A stretch of DNA of 64,000 bases from Strongylocentrotus purpuratus. Lineage: Eukaryota > Echinodermata > Echinoidea > Camarodonta > Strongylocentrotidae. The stretch covers positions 9,734,897 to 9,798,896 of the forward strand of contig NW_022145599.1 of assembly GCF_000002235.5 (NCBI RefSeq). Direction: 5' to 3'. Positions 49,400 to 60,890 of the stretch are shown here, piece by piece (position 1 is the stretch's first letter; each line of letters opens with the position of its first letter). Under the pieces are notes generated by a model, which was not told the DNA's origin, did not search any database, and saw only the letters and a list, made by a program, of their open reading frames with translations. A program made the translations under genes and the position numbers.

Positions 49400-50400
49400 T
49401 TGGGGGGGGGCTTAGGTAGTGACTAACAATTACCTACATTTCTTGAAATATAATAAAATGTTTAGTCTTTCTGTTTTTTGAAGAGGTACATGTATGAACT
49501 TACTATAATATGCAACTTGTGAATAATTTACCTGTTGCTGATTCTCACTTGCAGAGAGTTTGAATTAAGTTACATTGAGCTCCTATCCTCATGGATGATT
49601 CCTATAGTCATACATATATCGGTTACAATCTGAAAATGCATTTTTTTTTTTTAAATACATGAAACATTTCATTATTTACTTCAATCGCATTATGGTTAAT
49701 GTCACCACTCCAAGCACTGCCATTTATTTCATCATTGGCATTGAATTGCCAGTGACAGCTTACCATTTCCATAGTCTAGTGCCATAGACTTTGTACATGG
49801 TGAAGGTATACACATGGAATGAGAGGTGAATCGAACCACACTTTAGCCCCTTTCTTTTATCTTTAGAACAATCTTAAGACATTTATTGAGTTACATGCAT
49901 GATTAAAAATTGTACATCCATGGGTAGAATTTTGAATGATTCCTGCCAAGTTTGGTTACATGTGATCATGCATTTTGACCAAAAAAATTGATAAATCTGT
50001 TCCCTTTTCCATTTAGCCCCCACCCCTGATCCTAATGAACCCACCCCTGATGAAGGTGACAATAGCTAATCTTGAGCCTTCTGTTCATTGAGCTTCAAAT
50101 CAATCCCAGAAAGTCATACCTGAATGAGATTAGCTGGGTGGTCAATGCTGTGCTGGAGGCTAGGGTGTGTATGCATGGGTCACAGCTGCAGAAAACACCC
50201 TACAAAAATTGTGCCTAAAAAGAGAATTTAAGAAAAAGTCAGTAAGTGACCTGTGCAATTAATACCCATATCAGGGCTGCACAAGAATTAGGTCATAAGT
50301 TTCAAGAATAAGGTTATGTGCCAACTAATGCCCAGAAAATTGGATTGTTTAGGTCTATCCTAAAGGTACGCTACAGCTCTAAGAGTCTATCAGTTCAGTA
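49400..50400. other. Presumed intron of the unidentified gene
   Basis: No exon or repeat family recognised. Includes T runs near 49390 and 49640. Confidence 0.4.
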
Positions 50401-50405
50401 CGTAC

Positions 50406-50492
50406 CATCTACAGGTCCTTTGGATTCAAAATTACTGAGTCTGTACTCTAATAAGTAATCAATAGTCTGTCCATCATCAAAGGTGTTCAAGT
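50406..50492 (-). CDS. Internal exon of the unidentified gene
   Basis: An 87-base exon between the acceptor ctcaatcttag and the donor GTACGT. The only open frame has two leading bases, 28 codons starting LNTFDDGQTIDYLLEYRLSN and ending GPVD, and one trailing base. It reads as real protein, but I do not recognise the family. Its incoming phase (1) does not match the phase-0 end of the next exon upstream, so a small exon is missing between them or one boundary is wrong. Confidence 0.55.
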
Positions 50493-50759
50493 CTAAGATT
50501 GAGAAGAGCCACCTACGATTCAACTATCTATTCTTTGCGCCCTCTCTCATCTGCTGCAATCATAAACCAACTGGTCCAGCATCGTATACATCCAGATCCA
50601 GAAATCGTTACAAGTGTTTTCAAAACTTTTTCCTAGAACTTACATTCCATTACCCCTCATCTTGCTGCCTATTCTTCTATCTAATTTAATTTCTTATTTC
50701 AATTCAGTTTCTTTTTTTAACACTTACACTGAATAGGATTATAAGAGGAATTATCTTAC

Positions 50760-50862
50760 TTGGAAACTCTGGATAGAACCCTTGTCCTTGTCCTTCAATT
50801 GGTGAGCTGAGCCTGAGGGATATTTCTTCTCAAATGCTGCCTCAGTGTTGCCGAAGAACACG
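50760..50862 (-). CDS. Internal exon of the unidentified gene
   Basis: A 103-base exon between ctgtcttcag and GTAAGA. One frame is open: one leading base then VFFGNTEAAFEKKYPSGSAH, continuing with a Lys/Asp-rich run and ending SIQSFQ. The other two frames have stops. A duplicated, broken version of this exon with its splice sites lies 1.5 kb away at 49233-49336, which is further support that it is a genuine exon. Function unknown. Confidence 0.6.
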
Positions 50863-51919
50863 CTGAAGACAGAAAACAAAGAAGCAGTGATGATTAGTGA
50901 GGCAATTTTTTTGTTACCAAAATCATTAGCTATTCTTTTTTGGAAGATGGGAGATGAGTATGTGGTCCATGCATGGATGGACCATATACATACATGTATG
51001 ATATAGGGTCTAGAGTCTACTCCCAACTAACTTATATAGATGTAGATCCTACACATGTATTAACACTTATGTATGACATTAGTTTAAGTTTGTCGATGTT
51101 TTAGCCAGGCATTAAGTTACTGAAGAAATACAATGAATACAAAATTAAAATATTGAAAACACAATCAATAATAATAATAATCCGCTTTTTTATAGTGCTT
51201 AAGAGTAAGACATTAATAATGTATCTAAGCAGTTTACAGATTATTATTACCCCGTCCCCGGTCATCGGATTCAATCAGGATTGCCCGCACACAATCTATG
51301 CACATTCTCCACTCCCTGGGGGAGTATTCCAGCCATGCATGCAGTCTAGGTCTAGTCCTTATTTATAATATTTCAAAACTTATTGATTTTCTACACTCGT
51401 AGTTACTAGTACAATAAACCACCCCTGCAGGCATGGGGCTCACTACGTTAGCCCCATGGTGTATACCTATCTTAAACGCACAGGCAACAGTGTTTTTCCC
51501 CCCAAAGAACTGGTTAAATAAACTTTTCATGCACACTGGTTTTTGTTTATTAATCTTACTTTGCATTTGTCAAGTAACTATTTCAGCAACATTTAAACAT
51601 TAAAATATTGTAAATTTACTGAGAAAAAAAAAATAAAAAAATAATGTTATCAAATAGCTCAACATGTTAGCAATGAAAGTTAATATGAAGACAGTAAATT
51701 TATTAAATAAATAAATCCTCTATTTTTAGTGCTTCAACATACTCAACAGTGTTGCACTGATGTTTTTTTATTAGCCTCTAGATACGTAAATGTAAACATT
51801 TTGACAAAATCCCAGTTACTGTTAATGTTATTACATGGCTAGAAGTGTAAGGACTAAGGGTGACAATAAACCTACTAGTAAACTGGTACCTAGCAAATAA
51901 TTTGAACAACATAGTCATA

Positions 51920-52320
51920 GAATCTATACTGTGGCGGAATCAAGGGGGGGGGGGGGAATCGGCCATGGCCCTCCCCTTCTCCTTTTTGTTTGCTTGTCAA
52001 GGAATATTTTGGGTAGATCTAGATCTAGACTAGATCTAAACAGACACTTGAAAAAGCTAAGGATCATTTTTTCCACTTTTTTCGCTGGTCAGCGAATTTT
52101 TCTGGTGCCTGATGAGGCCCTGAGGCTGAGCAGACTTCGGCCTAGACAGGAATAACCATCTTTCTGGGGGCATTCTTTTGACAAAATGACAGAGCTCAGA
52201 GGCATTTAGAGAAGCCAGATATGCAATCTCAGCGGATCCAACCGTCAACGCCAAATAGAGGCTGATATTTCGGTCCAACTTCGGCCCTCCCTTTTGAAAA
52301 ATCCTGGATCCGCCGCGTCG
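51920..52320. repeat. G-rich element with tggcgga / ggatccgcc ends
   Basis: Left end ctgtggcggaatcaagggg and right end cctggatccgccgcg form imperfect inverted termini of the CAGTGGCGGATCC family. It carries no open frame of interest. Confidence 0.5.
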
Positions 52321-52600
52321 CTGAAATAGATCTAGATCTATACTAAGACTAAGTTGCGGTGTATTGCATATTGCATAGTTGAATCTAGATCTAGACTCTA
52401 CACACTAAGTCACTAGACATCAATAGCCGTGGAATATGAGGTTGTTTTTTTTTTTTACAATTCTGACATTTGCTTGCTTTTTCCTCGTATATCTAGACTA
52501 GTCTAGATCTAGATCTATACATACGAAAATTCCACACTTCTACTGCAATGCGAGCACGTAAAAAAGTAACGTCTAGATCTAGTTTACTTTGTCTCTAGCT
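52010..52600. repeat. Region enriched in the palindrome AGATCTAGATCT
   Basis: Clusters of agatctaga/tctagatct words at about 52015-52042, 52328-52338, 52383-52396, 52490-52518 and 52570-52580, separated by ordinary sequence. Low-complexity tract upstream or within intron 1 of the unidentified gene. Confidence 0.7.
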
Positions 52601-52860
52601 TGCAAAATGACCACAGCCTTCCCAGCAGGCCAAGCCCAAGGCCAGGGTCCCAGACCCAGACCGCGGAGAGCCTGAAGCGTCGGGCCCCAGAACAGGGCGC
52701 TTCCGATGGGGACTGCAGTCTGCTAATTGAGCAGTCTTAAAATTAACGTTACACAGATCTAGAACTGATCGCGAAAAAGAGCAAATCTGTTAAATTAGCT
52801 GTTTGTTCACTTTTACATTGAATGACCCGGCCATAAATAAGTAAAAGAAGTGAACTAACC

Positions 52861-52945
52861 TTCAATCCTCGCGATTGCAACCGGCAACTTCTGGTTGAAT
52901 TCAGTCGATCTACCGTAGACGTAAGTTAGTAGTACATACGTACAA
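52861..52945 (-). other. Probable 5' untranslated exon of the unidentified gene
   Basis: The minus strand reads into a GTTAGT donor at 52860/52859. All frames hold stops, and the only ATG upstream (near 52937) runs into TAA at once, so the exon looks non-coding. The exon carrying the start codon, presumably between 52859 and 50862, was not found. The start coordinate is approximate; the exon may also include base 52860. Confidence 0.35.
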
Positions 52946-52959
52946 TTCCTGGCATGGCA

Positions 52960-53060
52960 TGGCCGCCTGGCTATATACGCTATTACTGCATTAAGCATGA
53001 CAGCGAGCGCGCTAGCGCCAGCGCGCGCAGTCTAGTCTAGCCTCGCGGGTATTATGTTGT
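52960..53060 (-). promoter_or_regulatory. Candidate CpG-rich promoter with TATA-like box
   Basis: A CG-rich, partly palindromic patch (agcgagcgcgctagcgccagcg, split by one base, near 53000-53030) stands out from AT-rich surroundings. On the minus strand TATATAGCC lies near 52968, about 30 bases ahead of the proposed 5' exon. Inference only. Confidence 0.3.
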
Positions 53061-53099
53061 TAGCCCGTGGACTACTGAATTCTCTCACTCCCATAGGCT

Positions 53100-53461
53100 T
53101 AATACAGGGACCACCCGGTTCCAGTATGCAATGGACTTATACGAGATACTATCTCATTAAAACGAGATAACTATCTCATTAAAACGAGATAACTATCTCG
53201 TTTTAACGAGATACTATGTCGTTTTAACGAGATACTATGTCGTTTTAACGAGATACTATCTCATTAAAACGAGATAACTATCTCGTTTTAACGAGATACT
53301 ATGTCGTTTTAACGAGATACTATGTCGTTTTAACGAGATATTATCTCATTAAAACGAGATACTATGTCGTTTTAACGAGATACTATCTCATTAAAACGAG
53401 ATAACTATCTCGTTTTAACGAGATAAAAATATTTTTACCATGTCCCTTCCCGGGCTCCGTA
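53100..53461. repeat. Palindrome-array element, copy B (inverted relative to copy A)
   Basis: Begins ttaatacagggaccacccgg and ends cccgggctccgta, the reverse complement of the two ends of copy A. The inner array uses the same aacgagata-type inverted units with fewer repeats. Confidence 0.85.
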
Positions 53462-53589
53462 GTTACGAGTGTATTGACTATTCATGTATTTAAATGCTGC
53501 CTATTAACGCGTAGTGCCGTGCTAAAGGTCAATATGCATTAGCGTTGACTCTTCATATGCTTTGCTGGAGTGTATTATTACAGCTTAAA

Positions 53590-53770
53590 AAATGTAATAT
53601 TTGACGTTTGAAATCCTTAGACATGGGTCCATTTTTCACAAAAAATGCTTAGACATGGGTACCTATTTCAGCAAAAGGACCCTTGGATGTGGGTATGGGT
53701 TCGGAGGTCTCAGCCGCACACCTCCGTCCGACTATAATCTGAGTACCCCCCCCCCCCCCGGGGGTTCCGA
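53590..53770. repeat. Second copy of the ccttagacatgggtc repeat
   Basis: Two internal copies of cttagacatgggt (53612 and 53648), a C run of 14 and gttccgatc at the right end, as at 44160-44260. Confidence 0.55.
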
Positions 53771-54075
53771 TCTGACGTCGAATTTAGAGATCTCCGGAAT
53801 TATTGCTTTAAAATTATTGATCTAAATAGATTTGTGCAGAATATAAGAAAATTACTGATAAAAATAATAACGTTCCTAAAATTCTTTAGGGAGATACTAT
53901 AAGTTATAAACCCCACACACTCTTGCAAGCACCAATGATTCTTCAAGCCCTTGTGAAAAGTGGAAGAGAGAAATACATTAGAACATTTCAAATGAGATCT
54001 CCTTCACAAATGCCTACGACAAGCTGCTAAATGACCAGACACCACAATGAAGTGAAGGTGGAAGAGACGTTGTAG

Positions 54076-54186
54076 ACCCGTCTTATAAAGAGTTGCGATT
54101 GATCCAAATCAATCACAAGTTTGCAGTACTACCCTGTCTCTTATGTACATAGTTGCTAAGGATATTAACTCTTTATAAGACAGGGT
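54076..54186. mobile_element. Small MITE with 19-20 base inverted ends
   Basis: The left end acccgtcttataaagagtt and the right end aactctttataagacagggt are reverse complements with one missing base. The inside includes a gcgattgatcc / aatcaatcac mini-palindrome. Confidence 0.75.
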
Positions 54187-54189
54187 TCA

Positions 54190-55100
54190 GGTAGCAGTAG
54201 CAAATATGTTATTTCGTAATGAAAAATACACCCACCAGACAAGATGTTTGCAAGCAAGCTAGCCGCATACTCGGATATGGTGTAATTCTGCTTCCTGGAT
54301 ATGAGGTGACGGGCCGGATGCCTATTAGATGCGTTCAAAAAAATGAGGGGAGCTTGACACCATCCCACCGCATCTTACGGTTATGGGTGAGGGGATGCGA
54401 GTGCATGTTCTGATTCCAACTTTCAAGTATATAGTTTTTAGAGAGTGACACCAGTCTATCATTTGAATCCAGGTCTGTTATTATCTTACACATAGCTGGT
54501 TAATTGATTGCGCCAAAATACCTATCTCTACATATTTAAAGAATTATGAAAACTGCTGACTTGGAACTTTCTTTAAAAAATGTCCATACATATGGTTTAT
54601 ATTATATCTAAATTCGAAGTTCATTTCTTTTCTAACACAAAAAGTTATAGCGCTCTAAAGTTGACACTTTGATATGAGCTAAAATGACAATTTTAGTTAC
54701 TAAGGGCTTTTATCTCCTTTTAGCTACGGTAACATAGTGAGATGAAAAATAGAATATATCGCGAGTAGATGCTATCATCAAGCAGATGGCATTTTTGATA
54801 GGTAGTGTGATGTCAGATGATGCAGTTTCATCATATTTTAAAGATATCTCTCCCTTAATCCTTTATGCATGGGTGTTTTTTGAATATTTTATTACTATTG
54901 CATGTTGATAGATTTCATTCAAATTTCATCTATGCTCGTTTCTTTCTTTATAATTATTTGTACAGGGCCCCTCCTGGTAAGTATTGCTTTCTTAGTGGTC
55001 CTTCCAATGTATATTTTTGTTAGTATTCATTATGTAAATATTGTGTTTTTATTGGAAGAAAAAAAAAATGAAAATGAAAAAAAAATATATATATTGAATA
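54190..55100. other. Intergenic DNA, no gene recognised
   Basis: AT-rich, with an A-rich tract near 55060-55090. A hydrophobic frame at 54902-55231 ends inside the dispersed repeat and is not convincing. Confidence 0.4.
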
Positions 55101-55104
55101 AGGC

Positions 55105-55345
55105 ACCGTTATTATTGGGGGCAGAGACCGGTTGTGCTCCCCCAATCTGCCAGTGTGATAATGATAATGATGTTATTCGGGAAATTGACAATTATAAAAA
55201 TATGTGCACTTGCAGGCACATATTTTTATAATTGTCAATTTCCCGAATAACATGACGGCATGTGATTGCGCAACCGTTCACATTGTCATCGCGTGAGAAT
55301 TATGGCATTGCGAAATACATGCTCATGTATCAGAATGAGTCACTT
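55105..55345. repeat. Dispersed repeat copy 3 carrying a perfect 38-bp hairpin
   Basis: Copy of the repeat at 31968 and 32997. At 55170-55207 and 55216-55253 it has two exactly complementary 38-base arms around an 8-base loop. In copy 1 only the right-hand part is present, so the hairpin arose within this copy. Confidence 0.85.
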
Positions 55346-55354
55346 GCGATTATA

Positions 55355-56264
55355 CAGGGCGTTTCAATAAAAAGTTGACCCAACTGTGGTAGCTCCTATT
55401 TGAAAAGTCATAACCAATATGACTTTGGAATTGCTTTCTTGATGAAGAGTAACTAATTTCTTTCCAATGATACCCTATTCATAATAATTTCTGCCACGGG
55501 TGAATGAGCACTAGGGTCTTTAACAAATGTTGTCAAAATCGCCTTGTTCCAAGTTTTGGCTTTAGGGGTAATATTGGTCAGGCCATATGCATGCGCTTCT
55601 TTGGTCTTAAATTATTTTAAAAGTTAAATTGTGCCTTGTGCTTCATTGTTTAAAATGAGGCAATGTAACTAGGTTTTCACAGAACCTTGTTGGAATCGAC
55701 AGGATAACCTTTAATTATTTTAAACAGCCTATATAATAACTTCTCGTCTCATGATATATCCAAGTTCTCTCTGCTCACCTGTCCACTGCGCCATTTCACA
55801 TGCGTAAGGAGCATAATGTGTTTATCTCGAATAACAATCGAAAACTCAAAGGTTACTGGACCCAAATGCAAGAAAGAAGATTTATGATGATAAATATCAA
55901 AGAAATTGACAACAGACTTTTATTTTTTAAAAGGTAACATCCCTGATAAACTGTTATCCATTTTGTATCACTCAATGAGAAGCTTACGAATAAAGGAATA
56001 AAGGAACATTTGTTTTGGAATGAGATAACACACATAATGGATTTTGACCCACAATCATTGCTTCAGCCCAAATTAGGTACAAGAGGATTTTGACAATACT
56101 TTTGGAAAAGCCTGCTGTCCGGTCACTCTTGGCAGCCCAATTATGAAAATGGTATAATTAGACATGGGATTAGTTCTTCTTTACAATAAATTGAAGGTGA
56201 CACAGGTTATAACTTTTTAATAAGAAGCTACCAATATTGGCTAACATTTTTTTGATACACTCTG
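55355..56264. mobile_element. mariner-like MITE flanked by TA
   Basis: Left end CAGGGCGTTTCAATAAAAAG and right end, reverse complemented, CAGAGTGTATCAAAAAAATG. TA stands immediately outside both ends (55353-55354, 56265-56266). The termini and TA target fit Tc1/mariner. No transposase frame is visible in its 910 bases. Confidence 0.6.
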
Positions 56265-56266
56265 TA

Positions 56267-58600
56267 TTAGCGGAAGTTCATTGTATTGCTAAATGTACAT
56301 GGTTATATGTTCACGGTCACATTAAATAAAGTCGTCTGTTTAGAGCCAGAAGGACATTAATTCTTTCTTTTTTCGGGGAGAGGGGATGGGTAGAGAGATA
56401 GATACTGGAATTATCTCGTAGATCTCATTCTGCTCTTTCTAACGCATTAGATAAAACCCTACGTAGTTTTTGGATTAATTGCAATGTTTTCCAATCTACA
56501 ATCAAATGTTAGGCTACCCGGTCAGACAAAACAAACCGAATCGAAATTAGTTGCCGAGTAGTGGAGCATTTTATATATTTTTTAAAGGTGATATTTTAAA
56601 AAAAGTGAACGAAATTGGTTGCCGAGTAGTGGAGCATTTTTTGTATTAAAGGTGAACGACATTGATTGGAAGAAAAAAAACATTACTTCATTTCCTCATC
56701 GACAGTTGGAATATTTACACGAAACTTTTTTTTAAATTGTAATAAAGGCCTATGTGTGAAAAAAATATTTAAGACAGTAAGAATCGCACCCAGGAACTAT
56801 CTCCATAACGTACTTATGGTTAGTCCACATGTCTTGTAGGAGTGCTTTTGAGAGTCAATTAAGCGTTAAGTCAATTATTATTAACAAACATGTTATATTT
56901 TGTTTATGTACAAAAGTTAAAAACAGCACTTAGTTGTAGCACTGGCAGCAAGTGGCCCGGAGCAATATTCGCATGTACCTTACAATCCCAAAGGCATATT
57001 ACATTCTCATAAATTATTGAAAGTAAAATAAAGCTTACCATTTTGTTTGAAGAAATGAACGGTTGTGAAAAATATTGCACATTTATCGATCAAACTGGTT
57101 CATCTGTCCCGATTTTACGGCCTGAGGTCGATTCCGAGAGTCCCAACATTCCAACAGGAAGGTTTTTTTTTATTCTTCGTTAGGCAAACATATATGCGCG
57201 GTGCAGGTGGTAATCATGACCATTAAATTAAAAGCATCCATGGTTACTTTGAATACCTCATCGAGTCATTACTAGAAACTAAATGACTACATAACGGTGA
57301 CGCGCGGGCTGTGATATCGTCCCGTCTTTTCGTATTGGGAGTCTCGGGAATCTCTCAAAAAGTCCATGTAAGACTAGATCACCGAATTAAATGTCCGAGT
57401 TCGCCGGATAAGGCATAGCACATGCGCAGATAAATGCAATAACATGTAGTGCATGCATGCAAATATAGTGACAGCCCCGGTCCCATTTCATATTCAAAAC
57501 TTCATTCGATTACAATTTATCTAATCGAAATAATATATACTTTCCCGAACAGTATGACAAATATAATATACAATACGTAAAGCCTTGAGCAGAGCCAAGA
57601 TCTGTCAGTTTGTGGCGGTGTCAGGAGCGGCTAAAGTCTTAGCGTACTTGTATTCTCATATTTCAGACTCTGTTACGCACAACGACTGAAAAGGGTTTGT
57701 TCCTGAAACAAGGGGAATTGGTTAGGGGAGGGGGTGATGTAACAACTGTCGGCCTGTGTTGAAAGCATGGGAAGTGAAGTGTGCTGAAGCAGGGTTGGAG
57801 GGTTGTGTAATTTCAGCCGTGCTCCCTGCATTCCATTCATATACCCCCCCCCCACCCACCGCCCCCGGCTTTACAAAAGCCTGTACATCAACAGTTTAGA
57901 TTAAAGAATAGTCCAGCCGGCAAAACTCCTTTATGTTATATCCTTGTTATAATATATTACTCGCTTCCCCCTTCCAATCACCCCCCCCCCCCAAGCCTTT
58001 CATCGCTAAAGCTCACACAAAACACTGACAGAGGCGGCTGACGAGCAAAGGGAGCCCTTTCTTGGACTTGTGCCCCCTTCCTAAATCGACCAGATTCTCC
58101 GACGACATGTCTGGTATAGGGCAAATAAATGCGAATCAGGCCCGGACTTTACGGTGCATATAATTGCTAGATCATGCGATTGAGGTATACGTTAATGGTA
58201 GTTGGTAGCGCGGCGAATGGGAAGCGTTTAACTTTTTGATGTAAAAAGTGCCTTTACCGAAATTCCCCAAAGTTTTTCAAAGAACAAGAAAACAACATGT
58301 TTGCATAATTATTCGGCCTACCTACGTAAGGACTTGGCACACCTACTACTGAAAGTACAGTGCGCATGTCTCTTCCTCTTCCTCTACTTTATATCAATTA
58401 TCCTTGTTACTTTGATAACAAAAAGCATGATGCAAATCATTTTAGCATATCTCTGTCTTTTATAATAAAAGGTTCAGTGGCGTAATGAGCAAAAACGTTT
58501 GGGGTGGCTGACAAAAAAATTCGCATCACCCCGCTGAACGTTTTTCAAAGTGGGGTCTTGGGGCAAAGCCCTGGCGGGGGTCAAGGATGGAGCCCCCAAA
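56267..58600. other. Intergenic DNA, no gene supported
   Basis: Contains a short local duplication near 56535-56655 (ttgccgagtagtggagcatttt twice), C runs near 57845 and 57985, and no family I recognise. A Kozak-like acaaaATGGTAAGC on the minus strand near 57035 would be an ATG next to a donor, but nothing else supports an exon. Confidence 0.4.
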
Positions 58601-58720
58601 GTTCAAGGGGTATGGGCATCAGTGGCGGATCAAGAAATTTCTTACCGGGGGGGGGGGGGGGCTCAACATGGCATGGGGGTGAAATATATGTAAAATGATG
58701 AAGCGACAGAGCGAGGCTTC
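58600..58720. repeat. cagtggcggatc G-rich element fragment
   Basis: cagtggcggatcaag followed by a G run of 15 and gctcaac, as in the reverse of 42540-42673. Confidence 0.55.
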
Positions 58721-58959
58721 AGCGGCTAGGGAGCGGAACGACCAAGCGGGGGTGGGTCTGGTAGAGGGTTCTGACCCCCTCCCGAGTAGGAAGCATTTGC
58801 AATTTTAGAACCACATTTTCAGTGGGGGAGGGGTGGGGTGTAGAAACCACCGATTACCAACAAAACTAGCCACCAATTAATTACCGACAAATATATTTAT
58901 GCCAATGTTCATATGTCTACAAATTTAACCCTTTAAACCCGGGCCAGTAACTAGATTAT

Positions 58960-59610
58960 TATTTTGTTTTCCCCCTCCCGAGCGAAGCGCAGAACATTTG
59001 ACACCTCATTGAATTATTAGAGAAAGAAGACGCTCCGTTGTAACGTTCTCGACTCTTAATTCTTGTTTCGCCCCTCCCGCGCGAAGCACAGAAGCTATGA
59101 CATTTCATTTAATAATTAGAGAAAAAAGACGATTCATTGTACTGTTCTCGACTTGTAATCCTTGTCTGAATTCAGTTCTCCCCCCCCCTCCCGCGTGAAG
59201 CGCGGAAGCTTTGACGTTTTAATAAATTATTACTCTTAATCCGTGTCTGAATTCATTTTCGCCCATCCCGCGCGAAAGCTTTCACGTTTCATTAAATCAA
59301 TAGAGAAAGAAGGCGATTCGTTGTATCGTGTCCTTGTCTGAATTCAGTTTCCCCCAAGCTTTGACGTTTCATTAAATTATTACTCTTAATCCGTGTCTGA
59401 ATTCATTTTCGCCCATCCCTTTCCCGTTTCATTAAATAATTAGAGAAAGAAGACGATTCGTTGTATCGTGTCCTTGTCTGAATTCAGTTGCCCCCCCCCC
59501 CCCCCTCCCGCGCGAAGCGCGGAAGCTTTGTTGTTTCATTGGCATTAAATTATTAGATAAAGAAGACGATTTGTTGTACCGTTCTCTACTTCTAATCCTA
59601 TTAGATCTAC
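58960..59610. repeat. Minisatellite of about 110-130 bases, five or six copies
   Basis: Successive units contain cccgcgcgaagcgcggaagc, tttgacgtttcattaaat, agagaaagaagacgattcgttgta and ccttgtctgaattcag, with variable losses and C runs. Confidence 0.8.
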
Positions 59611-60290
59611 CTCCATATATGTGGATCTTTGTTAATATTCCATGTTAAAGTATGTTTCAATCTATTAAAATATATAATTAGTTCACCGAACTTGCTAGTT
59701 TGCTAGTGAGAGGATTGTTCAAGAATGGAGGATGGAGGACTGACTTAGCTATATGTATATAGCGACTGTGAATCAAAATTTTGATCAAAAAAAATTGATT
59801 CAGTCGTTCAAAGTAGCTGCATGGACGAACAAAATATAACTTTAATCCGTGACAATATTGGAAATAGTCTCCATAAAGATTACAGTGTAATTGAATCTAG
59901 AGGCTGTCGCATGCCTACTGTCGTGGGGGAGGTAAGGGGGGGGGGCTTTCGTACGTGGCTCACTTAAGCCTATTTCTAAGCTGACATGCAGGGAATTATA
60001 ATAAAGTAAAAATGTAATGTAAATGTAATGTACAAATTTGTGAGGTTATATTTTTGTTTTTGTATCGAGAGTATGCCAGCTTTGGTTAAGCAGGGGCCTG
60101 CATCCGCCCTCCCCCCGTATCCGCTGCTGGTTTACTTTTTAGTCAGTGTTTCCGTACATTTTTCTGTGGTCGGATACCTGGCAGAATTGATAATGAGCGA
60201 TTGCGAGAAGAAAACAATTGAACTCCATGGTAGGCCTATAATCTATGCATACAGATCTTCCGGATAAGTGGCATAGGCATTTGAAGATTG
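59600..60290 (-). repeat. Dispersed repeat, 3' side of a LINE-like element (right copy)
   Basis: Pairs with 430-1130. It lies downstream, on the minus strand, of the RT fragments at 60770 and beyond. Confidence 0.6.
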
Positions 60291-60540
60291 AAAGGAGAAG
60301 ATGATTGGAAAAGAAGAGGAAGAAAAGAAAACAGATTTTTCTGTTTTTTGGAGGACGTAATTTTTCACCTTCTTTTTGTCTTGTGGAATAGCTCTGCTCT
60401 ATAATATCACAGTACTCTATTAAAATATGAGGCAAATTGTTATTAACTAGATTAAACATGAAGCAATCTTTTAAATAGTGGTGTTGTACGAGTTGTCCAT
60501 TCACTAAATGTTATAGCACGAACTTCCTATATGTGAATAC

Positions 60541-60690
60541 CAGTGGCGGATCCAGGGGGGGGGGCGGGCCTGGGGAAAAGAAACATGTAAAAACACGTTG
60601 ATTTTGCCTTTAGGGAGATGGGCCCTAACCCCTGGCGCTCAAGGGGGGGGGGTTGCGATTTTTCGAATTTTCGAGGGCCAAACAAAAAAT
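60541..60690. repeat. cagtggcggatccaggg G-rich element fragment
   Basis: Starts with the CAGTGGCGGATCC terminus. Internal words ggtaaaaacac-like and ctggcgctcaagggg match the element at 42524-42673 in reverse. Confidence 0.6.
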
Positions 60691-60759
60691 ACTGATCCTA
60701 CGAGATAATGTTTGACCACATTGAACAAACTGAAATCGGTAACTAAGTCTGTTAACCAT

Positions 60760-60890
60760 TTAAGAGGTTACCCTCGCATGCCATAGTTCGATGGTTTACC
60801 TAGTAATATATTATGATTAGTTGTAATAAATGCTTTCTTAAAATCGATGAAGATACTGTAAGAGGTTTGGAAATTACCCTGGCTTTAACC
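60760..60890 (-). pseudogene. LINE reverse transcriptase piece with motif A
   Basis: The minus strand encodes FIDFKKAFITTNHNILL, the conserved RT motif A of CR1/Jockey-type LINEs. The first catalytic Asp is seen in IDFKKAF. The rest of RT is separated by a 1.2-kb insertion. Confidence 0.7.

Noticed and set aside
57000..57060. Minus-strand ATG directly before a GTAAGC donor, a possible first coding exon
   Set aside because: No other exon could be connected to it in phase and no promoter feature was seen; ATG plus donor occurs by chance.
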